Part shown: positions 1 through 6,882 of the stretch, piece by piece
Position numbering within the stretch: position 1 is the stretch's first letter
Layout of the letters: every line of letters begins with the position of its first letter
From: an uncultured Caulobacteraceae bacterium
Lineage (GTDB): Bacteria > Pseudomonadota > Alphaproteobacteria > Caulobacterales > Caulobacteraceae
NCBI GenBank assembly: GCA_903884915.1
Contig: CAISGS010000188.1
Coordinates: 1 to 10,272, forward strand
Reading direction: 5' to 3'
Length of the DNA stretch: 10,272 nt
The notes under the pieces: model-generated
What the model was told of the DNA's origin: nothing
What the model saw: only the letters and a program-made list of their open reading frames with translations
Databases searched by the model: none
Position numbers and translations under genes: made by a program

Positions 1-66
1 GCGGGGATCCAGTGGGTCGATTACCGCCGGAGTGAAAAGGTCTGGGTCCCCGCCTGCGCGGGGAAC
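1..66. repeat. Paired GC-rich intergenic palindrome (REP/BIME-like), cut by window edge
   Basis: Bases 47-64 form a perfect 7-bp stem with a 4-nt loop (TCCCCGC-CTGC-GCGGGGA). Bases 1-12 (GCGGGGATCCAG) are the reverse complement of bases 42-53 (CTGGGTCCCCGC) with one mismatch. The left edge therefore looks like the inner arm of a second, inverted copy whose remainder lies outside. Inverted pairs of short GC-rich palindromes in intergenic DNA are typical of REP/BIME-like elements, and I believe this hairpin type is common in alphaproteobacteria. It lies 18 bases or more past the stop codon of the oxidoreductase gene, so its transcript hairpin could stabilise or end that mRNA. The only U tract (complement of AAAA at 35-38) is about 8 nt past the stem, which is poor for an intrinsic terminator. 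Confidence 0.5.
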
Positions 67-84
67 GCGGGATGTTGTACCCCC

Positions 85-1089
85 CTAAATATCCAAGCAG
101 ATCTTACCAAAGTGCGTGGCCGAGGCCTGATGGCGGAAGGCGTCGGCGATAGACTCGAGCGGATAGTGGCTGTCGATCACCGGGCGGATACCCGACACGT
201 CGATGGCGCGGATCATTTCCTGCTGTTGACGGCGGTTGCCGACGGTCAGGCCCTGAACACGCAGTTGCTTGCTCATGATCATCACCGTCGAGACCGGTCC
301 AGTATAGCCTGCTAGGACCCCGATCAGGGCGATGTGACCGCCGATACGGGTCGCCGCAATCGACTGAGCCATAGTGCCCGAGCCGCCAATTTCCACCACA
401 TGATCGACGCCGCGCCGACCGGTGAGCTTTTGGGCCGTAACGCCCCACTCCTCGTCCTTGCGATAGTTGATCAGATGATCGGCGCCCATGGCTTCGAGCC
501 GCTGCAGCTTCTCATCCGAAGACGAGGTGGCAATGACCGTAGCCCCTGCCGCCTTGGCGAACTGAAGGGCGAAGATCGAGACGCCGCCGGTGCCCTGCAC
601 CAGAACCGTGTCCCCGGCCTTGAGATTTCCATTGGGCACCAGGGCGCGCCAAGCGGTCAGGCCGGCGCAGGTCAGGGTCGCAGCCTCAGCGTGGCTATAG
701 CCCTTGGGCGCGTGGGTGAAGGCCGCCGTTGGCATGGTCACGATCTGGCGCGCAAAGCCGTCGGCGCTGTCGCCGGGAACATGGCCCATATTGGACAGGT
801 CCGCATCGCCATTGGGCCAGTTGGGGAAGAAGGTGCTGACGACATTATCGCCCACCGCAAACTCGCTGACGCCTTCGCCGACGGCTGTGACCACACCGGC
901 GCCATCAGACATGGGAATGCGGCCCTCTGGGGTCGGGATCGCGCCGAGCACGACCATATAGTCGTGATAGTTCAGCGAACTGGCATGGATGCGGACAGTG
1001 ATCTCACCCCGGCCAGGGGCGGCGGCCTCTGCCGTGCCGACCGTGAGATTGTCCAGCCCGCCGGGCTGCTTGAGACGAATGGCTTTCAT
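85..1089 (-). CDS. Zinc-independent MDR-family NAD(P)-dependent alcohol dehydrogenase / quinone-oxidoreductase-like protein
   Basis: A cytosolic medium-chain dehydrogenase/reductase of 334 aa, a normal length for the family. The N-terminal GroES-like domain (about 1-125) has SLNYHD (38-43) and SDGAGVV (61-67). The Rossmann domain has GTGGVS (166-171) followed by SSSDEK after the second strand (189-194). The lack of an acidic residue there favours NADP(H) over NAD(H). The catalytic GHE zinc motif and the four-cysteine structural zinc loop of true alcohol dehydrogenases are absent, so this belongs to the zinc-less branch. The substrate cannot be read from sequence; aldehydes, enones or quinones are possible. 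The ATG start is well supported by GGAGGA at 1096-1101, 6 nt upstream. The gene is 97 nt downstream of dctA and may have its own promoter. Confidence 0.88.
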   Translation of the reverse strand: MKAIRLKQPGGLDNLTVGTAEAAAPGRGEITVRIHASSLNYHDYMVVLGAIPTPEGRIPMSDGAGVVTAVGEGVSEFAVGDNVVSTFFPNWPNGDADLSNMGHVPGDSADGFARQIVTMPTAAFTHAPKGYSHAEAATLTCAGLTAWRALVPNGNLKAGDTVLVQGTGGVSIFALQFAKAAGATVIATSSSDEKLQRLEAMGADHLINYRKDEEWGVTAQKLTGRRGVDHVVEIGGSGTMAQSIAATRIGGHIALIGVLAGYTGPVSTVMIMSKQLRVQGLTVGNRRQQQEMIRAIDVSGIRPVIDSHYPLESIADAFRHQASATHFGKICLDI

Positions 1090-1095
1090 GGTCGT

Positions 1096-1101
1096 TCCTC
1101 C
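1096..1101 (-). promoter_or_regulatory. Shine-Dalgarno site of the MDR oxidoreductase
   Basis: GGAGGA on the minus strand ends 6 nt before the ATG at 1089. This is near-ideal strength and spacing and fixes the start of the gene. Confidence 0.75.
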
Positions 1102-1186
1102 GGGTCGGTCGCTACAGACCTGTTTATCTTATCGCCGTTATCTTGAACCAGCCGACAGACCTTGCCAACCGTGTCGCTGCGTAAGG

Positions 1187-2470
1187 CTAGCCCTTGAGCG
1201 CCAAGTCCAGAGCATCCTTGTCCAAAGCCCCTTCCCAGCGGGCGACCACGATGGTGGCGACCGCATTGCCGATAAAGTTGGTGATGGCCCGGCACTCGGA
1301 CATGAACCGGTCAATGCCAAGGATCAGGGCCATGCCCGCCACCGGCACCGATGGCATCACCGACAGGGTTGCGGCCAAGGTAATGAAGCCTGCGCCCGTC
1401 ACGCCCGCCGCGCCCTTAGAACTGATCATCGCCACGCCGAGCAGAAGGAGCTGATCGCCTAGGCTCAGATGCACGCCCGTCGCCTGCGCAATGAACAGGG
1501 CCGCCAAGGTCATATAGATGTTGGTGCCATCAAGATTGAACGAATAGCCGGTCGGGATGACCAGACCGACAATCGGCTTGGCACAGCCGGCCTTCTCCAT
1601 CTTGTCCATCAGGCTGGGCAGGGCCGATTCCGACGAGCTGGTGCCCAAGACCAAGAACAGTTCGGTCTTCAGATAGGCGATCAGGCGAAAGATCGAAAAG
1701 CCATTGAACCTGGCGACCAGACCCAGAACAACCACCACAAACAGGGCCGAGGTCAGATAGAAACAGGCGACCAAGGTGGCCAGATGAACAAGGGATCCAA
1801 TGCCATATTTGCCGATGGTAAAGGCAAAGGCCCCAAAGGCCCCAATCGGGGCAGCCTTCATCAAAATCGCGACGAGGCGGAAAAAGCCGTGGCTCAGCGA
1901 CTCCAGCAGATCGACCACCGGCTTGCCCTTATCGCCGACCAGAAACAGCGCAATGCCGAAGGTGATCGAGAAGAACAGGACCTGCAGGATGTTGCCATCG
2001 ACAAAGGCGCTGGCCACCGTGTCTGGAATGATGGCTGTCAGGAACCCGACAATGGTGGTCTCGTGGGCCTTAGCCGCAAAGTCCGCGACCTTGGTCGTGT
2101 CGAGGCTAGCCGGATCGATATTCATGCCCGCGCCGGGCTGAACCACGTTGGCGACAATCAAGCCGATGATCAGGGCCAGGGTCGAAAAGGTCAGGAAATA
2201 GGCAAAGGCCTTGGCCGTGGCCCGGCCAAAGGTCTTCAGATCGCTCATCCCGGCAATGCCCGTGACAATGGTCAGGAAAATGACCGGCCCGATGACCATC
2301 TTGACGAGCTTGATGAAGGCATCGCCCAGCGGCTTGAGCGACTCGCCCAAGGTCGGGTTGAAGTGCCCGATCAGGGCCCCGGCCGTAATCGCGATCAGAA
2401 CCTGAAAATAGAGATGGCTGTACCAAGGGCTCTTGCTCGCCCCATCCGTTGTCGTCTCTGCCGTTGTCAT
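1187..2470 (-). CDS. dctA: C4-dicarboxylate:cation symporter DctA
   Basis: An inner-membrane symporter of the dicarboxylate/amino acid:cation symporter (DAACS, glutamate-transporter fold) family, 427 aa, close to E. coli DctA in length. It is expected to import succinate, fumarate and malate with protons or sodium. Hallmarks visible are [10 protein letters not shown] (276-285, hairpin 1), [11 protein letters not shown] (306-316, TM7), [13 protein letters not shown] (350-362, hairpin 2) and DRFMSECR (387-394, TM8). The Asp/Arg pair in the last motif is typical of dicarboxylate rather than glutamate carriers. The N-terminal segment with [14 protein letters not shown] and the [14 protein letters not shown] stretch (108-121) also follow E. 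coli DctA closely. The ATG has an AGGG-type ribosome site about 8 nt upstream. No DctBD-like two-component genes are present. A perfect dyad lies just upstream and may control it. Confidence 0.93.
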   Translation of the reverse strand: MTTAETTTDGASKSPWYSHLYFQVLIAITAGALIGHFNPTLGESLKPLGDAFIKLVKMVIGPVIFLTIVTGIAGMSDLKTFGRATAKAFAYFLTFSTLALIIGLIVANVVQPGAGMNIDPASLDTTKVADFAAKAHETTIVGFLTAIIPDTVASAFVDGNILQVLFFSITFGIALFLVGDKGKPVVDLLESLSHGFFRLVAILMKAAPIGAFGAFAFTIGKYGIGSLVHLATLVACFYLTSALFVVVVLGLVARFNGFSIFRLIAYLKTELFLVLGTSSSESALPSLMDKMEKAGCAKPIVGLVIPTGYSFNLDGTNIYMTLAALFIAQATGVHLSLGDQLLLLGVAMISSKGAAGVTGAGFITLAATLSVMPSVPVAGMALILGIDRFMSECRAITNFIGNAVATIVVARWEGALDKDALDLALKG

Positions 2471-2485
2471 TGTCCGCCCTATCTT

Positions 2486-2503
2486 AATCTTGCCTGCAAG
2501 ATT
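2486..2503. promoter_or_regulatory. Perfect 18-bp dyad upstream of dctA, candidate operator
   Basis: AATCTTGC-CT-GCAAGATT is a perfect 8-2-8 inverted repeat. It lies 16-33 nt upstream of the dctA start codon and inside the 58-nt gap after the Nramp-like gene. No T-run follows on the minus strand (next bases AAGATAGGG), so it is unlikely to be an intrinsic terminator. A dimeric-regulator operator or a 5'-leader hairpin near the ribosome site fits better. A smaller palindrome, AGGC-AA-GCCT at 2521-2530, overlaps the Nramp stop codon and repeats the CTTGCCT core. No regulator can be named. Confidence 0.45.
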
Positions 2504-2528
2504 GCTGGGTCGGCGGCGTTAGGCAAGC

Positions 2529-3812
2529 CTACATCACGAAGAACATGGCGGTCACGGCAATGGCCATGATCACGGTCGCGGCCCAGCCAAAGAGTCTCTG
2601 ACCGGGTGTGGCGACAAAGGCTCCCATGCGACGACGGCTGGTGGCGACCACCATCATCGCTGCCATGATCGGAACCGAGATGACGCCATTGACCACAGCG
2701 CTCCAATAGAGGGCCTTGATCGGGTCAATGGGGCTAAATCCAAGGGCCACGCCCAAGATCATGGCTGCCGCGATCACACCGTAGAACCCACGCGCCTCAT
2801 AGGCCTTACGCTCTAACCCCTCAGGCCAGCCGCGCGCCTCGGCAATGGCATAGGCGGCTGATCCGGCCAGCACCGGCACGGCCAAGAGGCCGGTCCCGAT
2901 AATGCCCAGACTGAACAGCAAAAAGGCCCCTTCCCCGGCAATGGGGCGCAGGGCCATGGCCGCTTGGGCCGCCGTCTCGATCTTGTCGATACCCTGATCA
3001 TGCAGGGCTACGGCTGCAGCCAAGATGATCGCCATACTGATCAGATTAGAAAAGGCCATCCCGACATAGGTATCCAGACCAATTCGGCGAAGCTGCGCCG
3101 GGGCCTCTTCGGGATGGGTGCGCAGATCATGATCGAGCGGCGCGGCATCGAGGTCCTCGACCTCCTGAGAACTTTGCCAAAAGAACATATAGGGGCTGAT
3201 GGTCGTGCCAAAGACCGCCACCACCATGGTCAGGGTGTCCCGGTTCCACGTCAGGTGCGGCCAGACCGTGCGGATGGCAACCTCCAGCCATGGCACCTTC
3301 ACCGTCATCACCACCGCCACATAGGAAAAGAGCGACAGGGTCAGCCATTTCAGCACCCTGACATAATGGTGATAGGGAATGAGGACCTGCATCACCAAGG
3401 ACAGGACCCCGAACATCAGGGCAAAGCCATGTTCGCCAAATCCAAGCACGAGGGCCGAGGCCTGCCCCATGGCGGCAATGTCAGCGGCAATGTTCAAGGT
3501 GTTGGTGAAGAACAGCAAACCCACCAGCACATTCAGCACCACGGGCGGAAAGGTCTGTTTGATGTTGCTGGCCAAACCTTGCCCGGTGACCCGGCCGATC
3601 CGCGCACTGACCGACTGGATCGCCGCCATCAGGGGAAAGGTCGCAACGATGGTCCAGAGCATATTGAGGCCAAAGACCGCCCCGGCCTGCGAATGGGTCG
3701 AGATACCGCCTGGATCGACATCGGCCGCGCCCGTGATGAGGCCCGGACCGAGATTACTCAGAAAGGAGGCCTTGCGAGGCGTTGGAGGCACAAGGGGCTC
3801 AGGAATTTGCAA
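2529..3812 (-). CDS. Nramp-family (NRAMP/MntH superfamily) transporter with non-canonical metal site
   Basis: A multi-pass inner-membrane protein of about 427 aa with some 11 hydrophobic segments and an Nramp fold. It follows the widespread branch with GPGLITGAAD near the N terminus and ISPY...FFWQSSQEVED in TM6. Residue numbers here use the start at 3812. Canonical Nramp proteins have DPGN in TM1 and MPH in TM6; here the aligned positions read DPGG (33-36) and SPY (206-208). The metal-binding Asp is kept, but the Asn is Gly, the Met is Ser and the His is Tyr. Transition-metal transport is therefore not safe to assume, and the name mntH is withheld. The TTG at 3812 is chosen because GGAAGG lies 7 nt upstream; an in-frame TTG at 3827 would add 5 residues but has no ribosome site. 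The gene lies 75 nt after the alkylsulfatase and 58 nt before dctA. Confidence 0.85.
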   Translation of the reverse strand: MQIPEPLVPPTPRKASFLSNLGPGLITGAADVDPGGISTHSQAGAVFGLNMLWTIVATFPLMAAIQSVSARIGRVTGQGLASNIKQTFPPVVLNVLVGLLFFTNTLNIAADIAAMGQASALVLGFGEHGFALMFGVLSLVMQVLIPYHHYVRVLKWLTLSLFSYVAVVMTVKVPWLEVAIRTVWPHLTWNRDTLTMVVAVFGTTISPYMFFWQSSQEVEDLDAAPLDHDLRTHPEEAPAQLRRIGLDTYVGMAFSNLISMAIILAAAVALHDQGIDKIETAAQAAMALRPIAGEGAFLLFSLGIIGTGLLAVPVLAGSAAYAIAEARGWPEGLERKAYEARGFYGVIAAAMILGVALGFSPIDPIKALYWSAVVNGVISVPIMAAMMVVATSRRRMGAFVATPGQRLFGWAATVIMAIAVTAMFFVM

Positions 3813-3819
3813 GAATGTG

Positions 3820-3825
3820 CCTTCC
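3820..3825 (-). promoter_or_regulatory. Shine-Dalgarno site deciding the TTG start of the Nramp-like gene
   Basis: GGAAGG on the minus strand is 7 nt before TTG at 3812-3810. It overlaps the alternative TTG at 3827-3825, which has no recognisable ribosome site. No in-frame ATG or GTG occurs between the upstream in-frame stop and the conserved GPGLITG region. Confidence 0.55.
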
Positions 3826-3887
3826 AATAGGGACCAGCCGAAAGCCTTGTGCCTTTGGCCAGCCCCTGTCTATGGAATTAGATATAT

Positions 3888-5885
3888 TCAGGGCCGCGTC
3901 ACGATGGGGAAGTCCCCGCCGCCCTTGTCGAACAGTTCGGTCAACTTAACGAAGGCGCGCATATCGCCGTCGATCTTGGCCTTGCCGGTCATCACCGCTG
4001 AAGCCAGCGACGTGCCCATCAGGATGCTTTGCAAAAACAGCGGACGGGCCACGGTCAAGGTCGCATCGACCGGTCCCGGTGCCACGCCCGGTTCAGCGAT
4101 CAGGACGCCATTGCGCACGCGGATATAGACGCTTTCATTGCGGTCCGGGAAGACCATGGCCAGCTTCAGATTGACGCCTTCAGCCTTTGCCGCATCGAGC
4201 CGCACGGACAGAAGATCAAACAGCATGGCGGTCGGAAGATTGGCCACCATGTCGTTAGCCATGGGTATGGTCGCCGCCCGTTGGACGCCCTTGCGCAGTT
4301 CGGTCGCCCCCATCAGGTAGATGTTGCGGCCCAGTGAGCTTTCCTGCTGATAACCCAACTGATCATAGGCGCTGGCCAGCATCTCGCGGGCAGCGACATT
4401 GGCGGCATCGCCCATCACCACATTGTTCAGCAAGGTTGCGGCCCAGCTATAGTCACCCTTGTTGATGGACAGCTTGGCCAGAGCCATGACCTTATCGGCC
4501 CCGCCCATGGCTTCGACATAGCGCTTGCCCTCATCGGTAGGCGGCAGATCGGCAAGGTGAACCGGATTGCCATCGTACCAGCCCATATAGCGCTGATAGA
4601 CGGCGCGGCTGTTGAACCGCATGGTCCCGTAATAACCCCTATTGTACCAGCTATCGTTCAGCGCCTTGGGCAGGACGACCTTGGCCGCGATCTCTTCACC
4701 GGTCAGGCCCTGGTTCATCAGCCGCACCGACTGATCGTGCAGGTACTTGTAGGCGTCGCGGTGATTTTCCAAGAAGCCATTGACCTCGGCCTTACCAAAG
4801 CGCGGCCAGCCGTGGCTGGCGAACATGATGTCGGCATTGGACCCATAGAGCCGCACCGACTCGGTCAGATATTCGGCCCAAGCCTTAGCGTCGCGCACCA
4901 AGGCCCCGCGCGGGGTTAGGACATTATGCATGGTCACATTGGCATTTTCGGCCATGCAGAGAATTTTCAGATCGGGCAGGAAGAGGTTCATCTCCGCTGG
5001 CGCTTCGGTTCCCGGCGTGATCTGGAACTGGACCCGCACCCCATCAAGCACCATCTCTTCGCCGGTCTTGGTGATCGAGACTGTGGGCGCGATCAGGGTG
5101 GTCGTGCCTTTAGAGACCGCCAGTCCAATGCCATTGCCCATCTGACCTTCAGGACCCGGCGCGAGAAAATAGCCGAACTGGTAGGTGGCGCGGCGGTTCA
5201 TCGCGGTTCCAGCAATGATGTTTTCCGAGACGACCTGTTCCATAAAGCCGTGCGGGGCGATGACCTGAACCTTACCCTCATCGACATCCTTCTGATCGAT
5301 CATGCCCTTGACGCCACCGAAATGGTCGCCGTGACTGTGGGTATAGATCACGGCCACGATGGGTCGGACGCCGAGCTTTTCATTGATCAGTTCGAGCGCC
5401 GCCTTGGCCACCTCGGCGCTGGTCAGAGGGTCGATGACGATCCAGCCGGTCTTGCCCTTGATGAAGGTGACGTTGGAAATATCAAAGCCGCGCACCTGCC
5501 AGATGGTGTCGGACACTTGGAACAGGCCCGACTTGGCCAGCACCTGATCGTGACGCCAAAGGCTGGGATTGACCGTATCGGGCGCTTCGCCCTTGACGAA
5601 ATTGTAGGCGTTCAGATCCCAGACCACCGTGCCATCGGCGCGCTTGATGATCGGGTCGCTGCGCGTGCCAAGATAGCCGCGTGAGGCAAAGTCAAAATCC
5701 TGTCGATCGGCAAAGGGCAAGGTCTTGGCCAGCGCGCTCTGCGCCGCCTTTGTGGCCGCAGAGGCCGGATCGCCCGCATGGGCTGGAACGGAGGCGAGTG
5801 TGGCCATGGCCACCATGCTCATCAGGGTCTTTCGCAACATCATCTTGAGGTCCATTCGAGAGTTCGGCGGTCGCCGGTTTGTCAT
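3888..5885 (-). CDS. Exported SdsA/YjcS-type alkylsulfatase (metallo-beta-lactamase fold)
   Basis: Predicted zinc hydrolase of primary alkyl sulfates such as dodecyl sulfate, releasing sulfate and a fatty alcohol. It has 665 aa, close to Pseudomonas SdsA1. A signal peptide with core LMSMVAMATLASVPAHA ends at about residue 37 (AHA|G), so it acts in the periplasm or outside. The metallo-beta-lactamase domain carries THSHGDH (182-188; H183, H185, D187, H188), E294 in TEAPAEM, E313 in MAEN and H358 in ASHGW. All seven sit at a constant offset of 14 from the SdsA1 ligands as I recall them (H169, H171, D173, H174, E280, E299, H344), so the binuclear site looks complete. An alkylsulfatase dimerisation domain follows (about 375-535), then an SCP2-like C-terminal domain (about 540-665) thought to hold the alkyl chain. 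The start is uncertain: ATG at 5885 has no close ribosome site, and ATGs at 5855, 5843 or 5840 would still leave an intact signal peptide. Confidence 0.9.
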   Translation of the reverse strand: MTNRRPPNSRMDLKMMLRKTLMSMVAMATLASVPAHAGDPASAATKAAQSALAKTLPFADRQDFDFASRGYLGTRSDPIIKRADGTVVWDLNAYNFVKGEAPDTVNPSLWRHDQVLAKSGLFQVSDTIWQVRGFDISNVTFIKGKTGWIVIDPLTSAEVAKAALELINEKLGVRPIVAVIYTHSHGDHFGGVKGMIDQKDVDEGKVQVIAPHGFMEQVVSENIIAGTAMNRRATYQFGYFLAPGPEGQMGNGIGLAVSKGTTTLIAPTVSITKTGEEMVLDGVRVQFQITPGTEAPAEMNLFLPDLKILCMAENANVTMHNVLTPRGALVRDAKAWAEYLTESVRLYGSNADIMFASHGWPRFGKAEVNGFLENHRDAYKYLHDQSVRLMNQGLTGEEIAAKVVLPKALNDSWYNRGYYGTMRFNSRAVYQRYMGWYDGNPVHLADLPPTDEGKRYVEAMGGADKVMALAKLSINKGDYSWAATLLNNVVMGDAANVAAREMLASAYDQLGYQQESSLGRNIYLMGATELRKGVQRAATIPMANDMVANLPTAMLFDLLSVRLDAAKAEGVNLKLAMVFPDRNESVYIRVRNGVLIAEPGVAPGPVDATLTVARPLFLQSILMGTSLASAVMTGKAKIDGDMRAFVKLTELFDKGGGDFPIVTRP

Positions 5886-5927
5886 CCAATCAAGCGCGCC
5901 ATCCTTAGTGCGCAGTGTTTCTTTGGC

Positions 5928-6494
5928 CTAAAGGGCCTTGTCCATGCCCGGGAGGATCAGGGGCGGGCGATCGCCGCCCATCTGTTCTTGGCTTTCAATG
6001 TCGACATCAAAGGTGACGAGGAAGCGTGAGACCATGAAATAGTAGCCGCAGGTCAGGACCAGCTCTTGCAGGGGCCGAAGGCCGATCAGGTCCATCATCT
6101 GATTGAACTGTTCATCGCTCGGCCGACCGAGCGCCAGCACTGTCTCGACCATGGCGCAGACCGCTTGCTCGAGCGGGGTTAGGACCGCCATGTCGCCAGC
6201 AATGACCGCGTCGATCCGCGCGTCCGCAATCTTGTAGGCCTGAGCGATGCGGCGATGCTGATAGACCTCATAGGCCGATCCGGTGATCACCCCGACCCGC
6301 AGGATCACGATTTCGCGCAACCACGGATCCAGCGCGGTGTGAGACAAGAGCTGATTGCCAAGCTTGGTCACGCCATCGACCAGATCGCCACTATGGGCCA
6401 GCATGGCAAAGAGGTTCAGCGGCGGCAGCTTGTCCATCGCTGCCTTGGCCCGGCCCTCAAGCTTTGAGCGATCAAAATAGGGTACGCGCGCCAT
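5928..6494 (-). CDS. Carboxymuconolactone decarboxylase (CMD/AhpD-like) family protein
   Basis: A 188-aa, mostly helical cytosolic protein of the CMD family. The core reads LDPWLREIVILRVGVITGSAYEV with YQHRRIA following. The family Glu and His are E76 and H80 in YEVYQH. The CxxC pair of AhpD-type peroxiredoxin reductases is absent, so alkylhydroperoxidase activity is unlikely. This resembles the many CMD-like proteins of unknown role found beside catabolic genes, and true 4-carboxymuconolactone decarboxylase activity is not supported by the neighbourhood. The start is the second of two close ATGs: AAGGAGG is 6 nt before the ATG at 6494 but directly abuts the ATG at 6500. The gene is 42 nt upstream of the alkylsulfatase with no terminator between them, so they are probably one transcript. 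Confidence 0.8.
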   Translation of the reverse strand: MARVPYFDRSKLEGRAKAAMDKLPPLNLFAMLAHSGDLVDGVTKLGNQLLSHTALDPWLREIVILRVGVITGSAYEVYQHRRIAQAYKIADARIDAVIAGDMAVLTPLEQAVCAMVETVLALGRPSDEQFNQMMDLIGLRPLQELVLTCGYYFMVSRFLVTFDVDIESQEQMGGDRPPLILPGMDKAL

Positions 6495-6500
6495 CAGCAT

Positions 6501-6507
6501 CCTCCTT
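6501..6507 (-). promoter_or_regulatory. Shine-Dalgarno site deciding the start of the CMD-family gene
   Basis: AAGGAGG on the minus strand touches the ATG at 6500 with no spacer, but lies 6 nt before the in-frame ATG at 6494. Initiation at 6494 (protein beginning MARVPYF) is therefore preferred. Confidence 0.75.
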
Positions 6508-6577
6508 GGGTACCCGTCTTGGATGGCGGGCTTAGAGAGCTACTGTTTCAGATTTTGACGCCGCTGGCCATGGGCCC

Positions 6578-6877
6578 TCAGGCGGAAAGACGCTCAGATT
6601 GAGGTGCGTTCAGCGGTGGAAAGGCGCTCGCGCGCAGACCGTCAAAGCGCTCGGCGGCTTGGCGAAACAGATCGACAGGATCCAGATCGAGCGCGCGGGC
6701 GATGATATAAAACTCGAGCAGCTCCACCCGCCGCTGGCGTTGCTCGATGGCGCAGATGTGGGACTGGACCTTGCCAATCCGGCGCGCCAAAGCCCGCTGG
6801 GTCAGGCCTGCGGCGAGCCTCGCCTCAATTAGCAGGTCGACCAGTTCGGCATAGTCATCGGTGAAGATCGCGTTCAT
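6578..6877 (-). CDS. Small XRE-family helix-turn-helix transcriptional regulator at the end of the ED operon
   Basis: A 99-aa DNA-binding protein consisting of little more than one Cro/C1-type helix-turn-helix domain (about residues 14-70). The pattern is LIEARLAAGLTQRALARRIG, then a recognition-helix region with QSHICAIEQRQRR, then ARALDLDPVDLF. The C-terminal tail (about 75-99) is short and has no sensor domain, so any signal input is unknown. The ATG at 6877 is 5 nt past the eda stop codon. An AGGGTGA ribosome site overlaps the end of eda, which suggests coupled translation. A longer in-frame reading from 6988 would lie mostly inside eda and has a non-conserved, Arg/Cys-rich extension. The position suggests control of the ED genes or of the CMD-sulfatase genes downstream, but the target is not shown by sequence. 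Confidence 0.82.
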   Translation of the reverse strand: MNAIFTDDYAELVDLLIEARLAAGLTQRALARRIGKVQSHICAIEQRQRRVELLEFYIIARALDLDPVDLFRQAAERFDGLRASAFPPLNAPQSERLSA

Positions 6878-6882
6878 GGCAC

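Noticed and set aside
41..67. Possible type I-E CRISPR repeat
   Set aside because: The hairpin and GGGGAAC end resemble I-E repeats, but the only other partial copy in view (1-12) is inverted, not a direct repeat. The spacing of 57 does not fit a 61-base unit, and no cas gene is present.
334..1146. Plus-strand open frame (270 codons) opposite the MDR oxidoreductase
   Set aside because: No recognisable domain, no ribosome site that I can see, and it mirrors a clear MDR gene codon for codon.
1469..2569. Long plus-strand open frame (366 codons) opposite dctA
   Set aside because: Its translation is extremely rich in Gln, Asp, Arg and Gly, as expected from the reverse complement of hydrophobic membrane codons. 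dctA on the other strand has every family motif. Shadow frame in GC-rich DNA.
1187..6494. A novel defence or mobile system in the middle of the window
   Set aside because: All genes there are recognisable metabolic or transport families with uniform strand and composition. There are no integrase, transposase, toxin-antitoxin or nuclease features.
6495..6577. Intrinsic terminator between the XRE gene and the CMD gene
   Set aside because: Only a 4-bp GGCC-CAT-GGCC stem and a CCCG/CGGG pairing are present, with no following T-run. No good sigma-70 promoter could be assigned either, so read-through from the ED operon remains possible.
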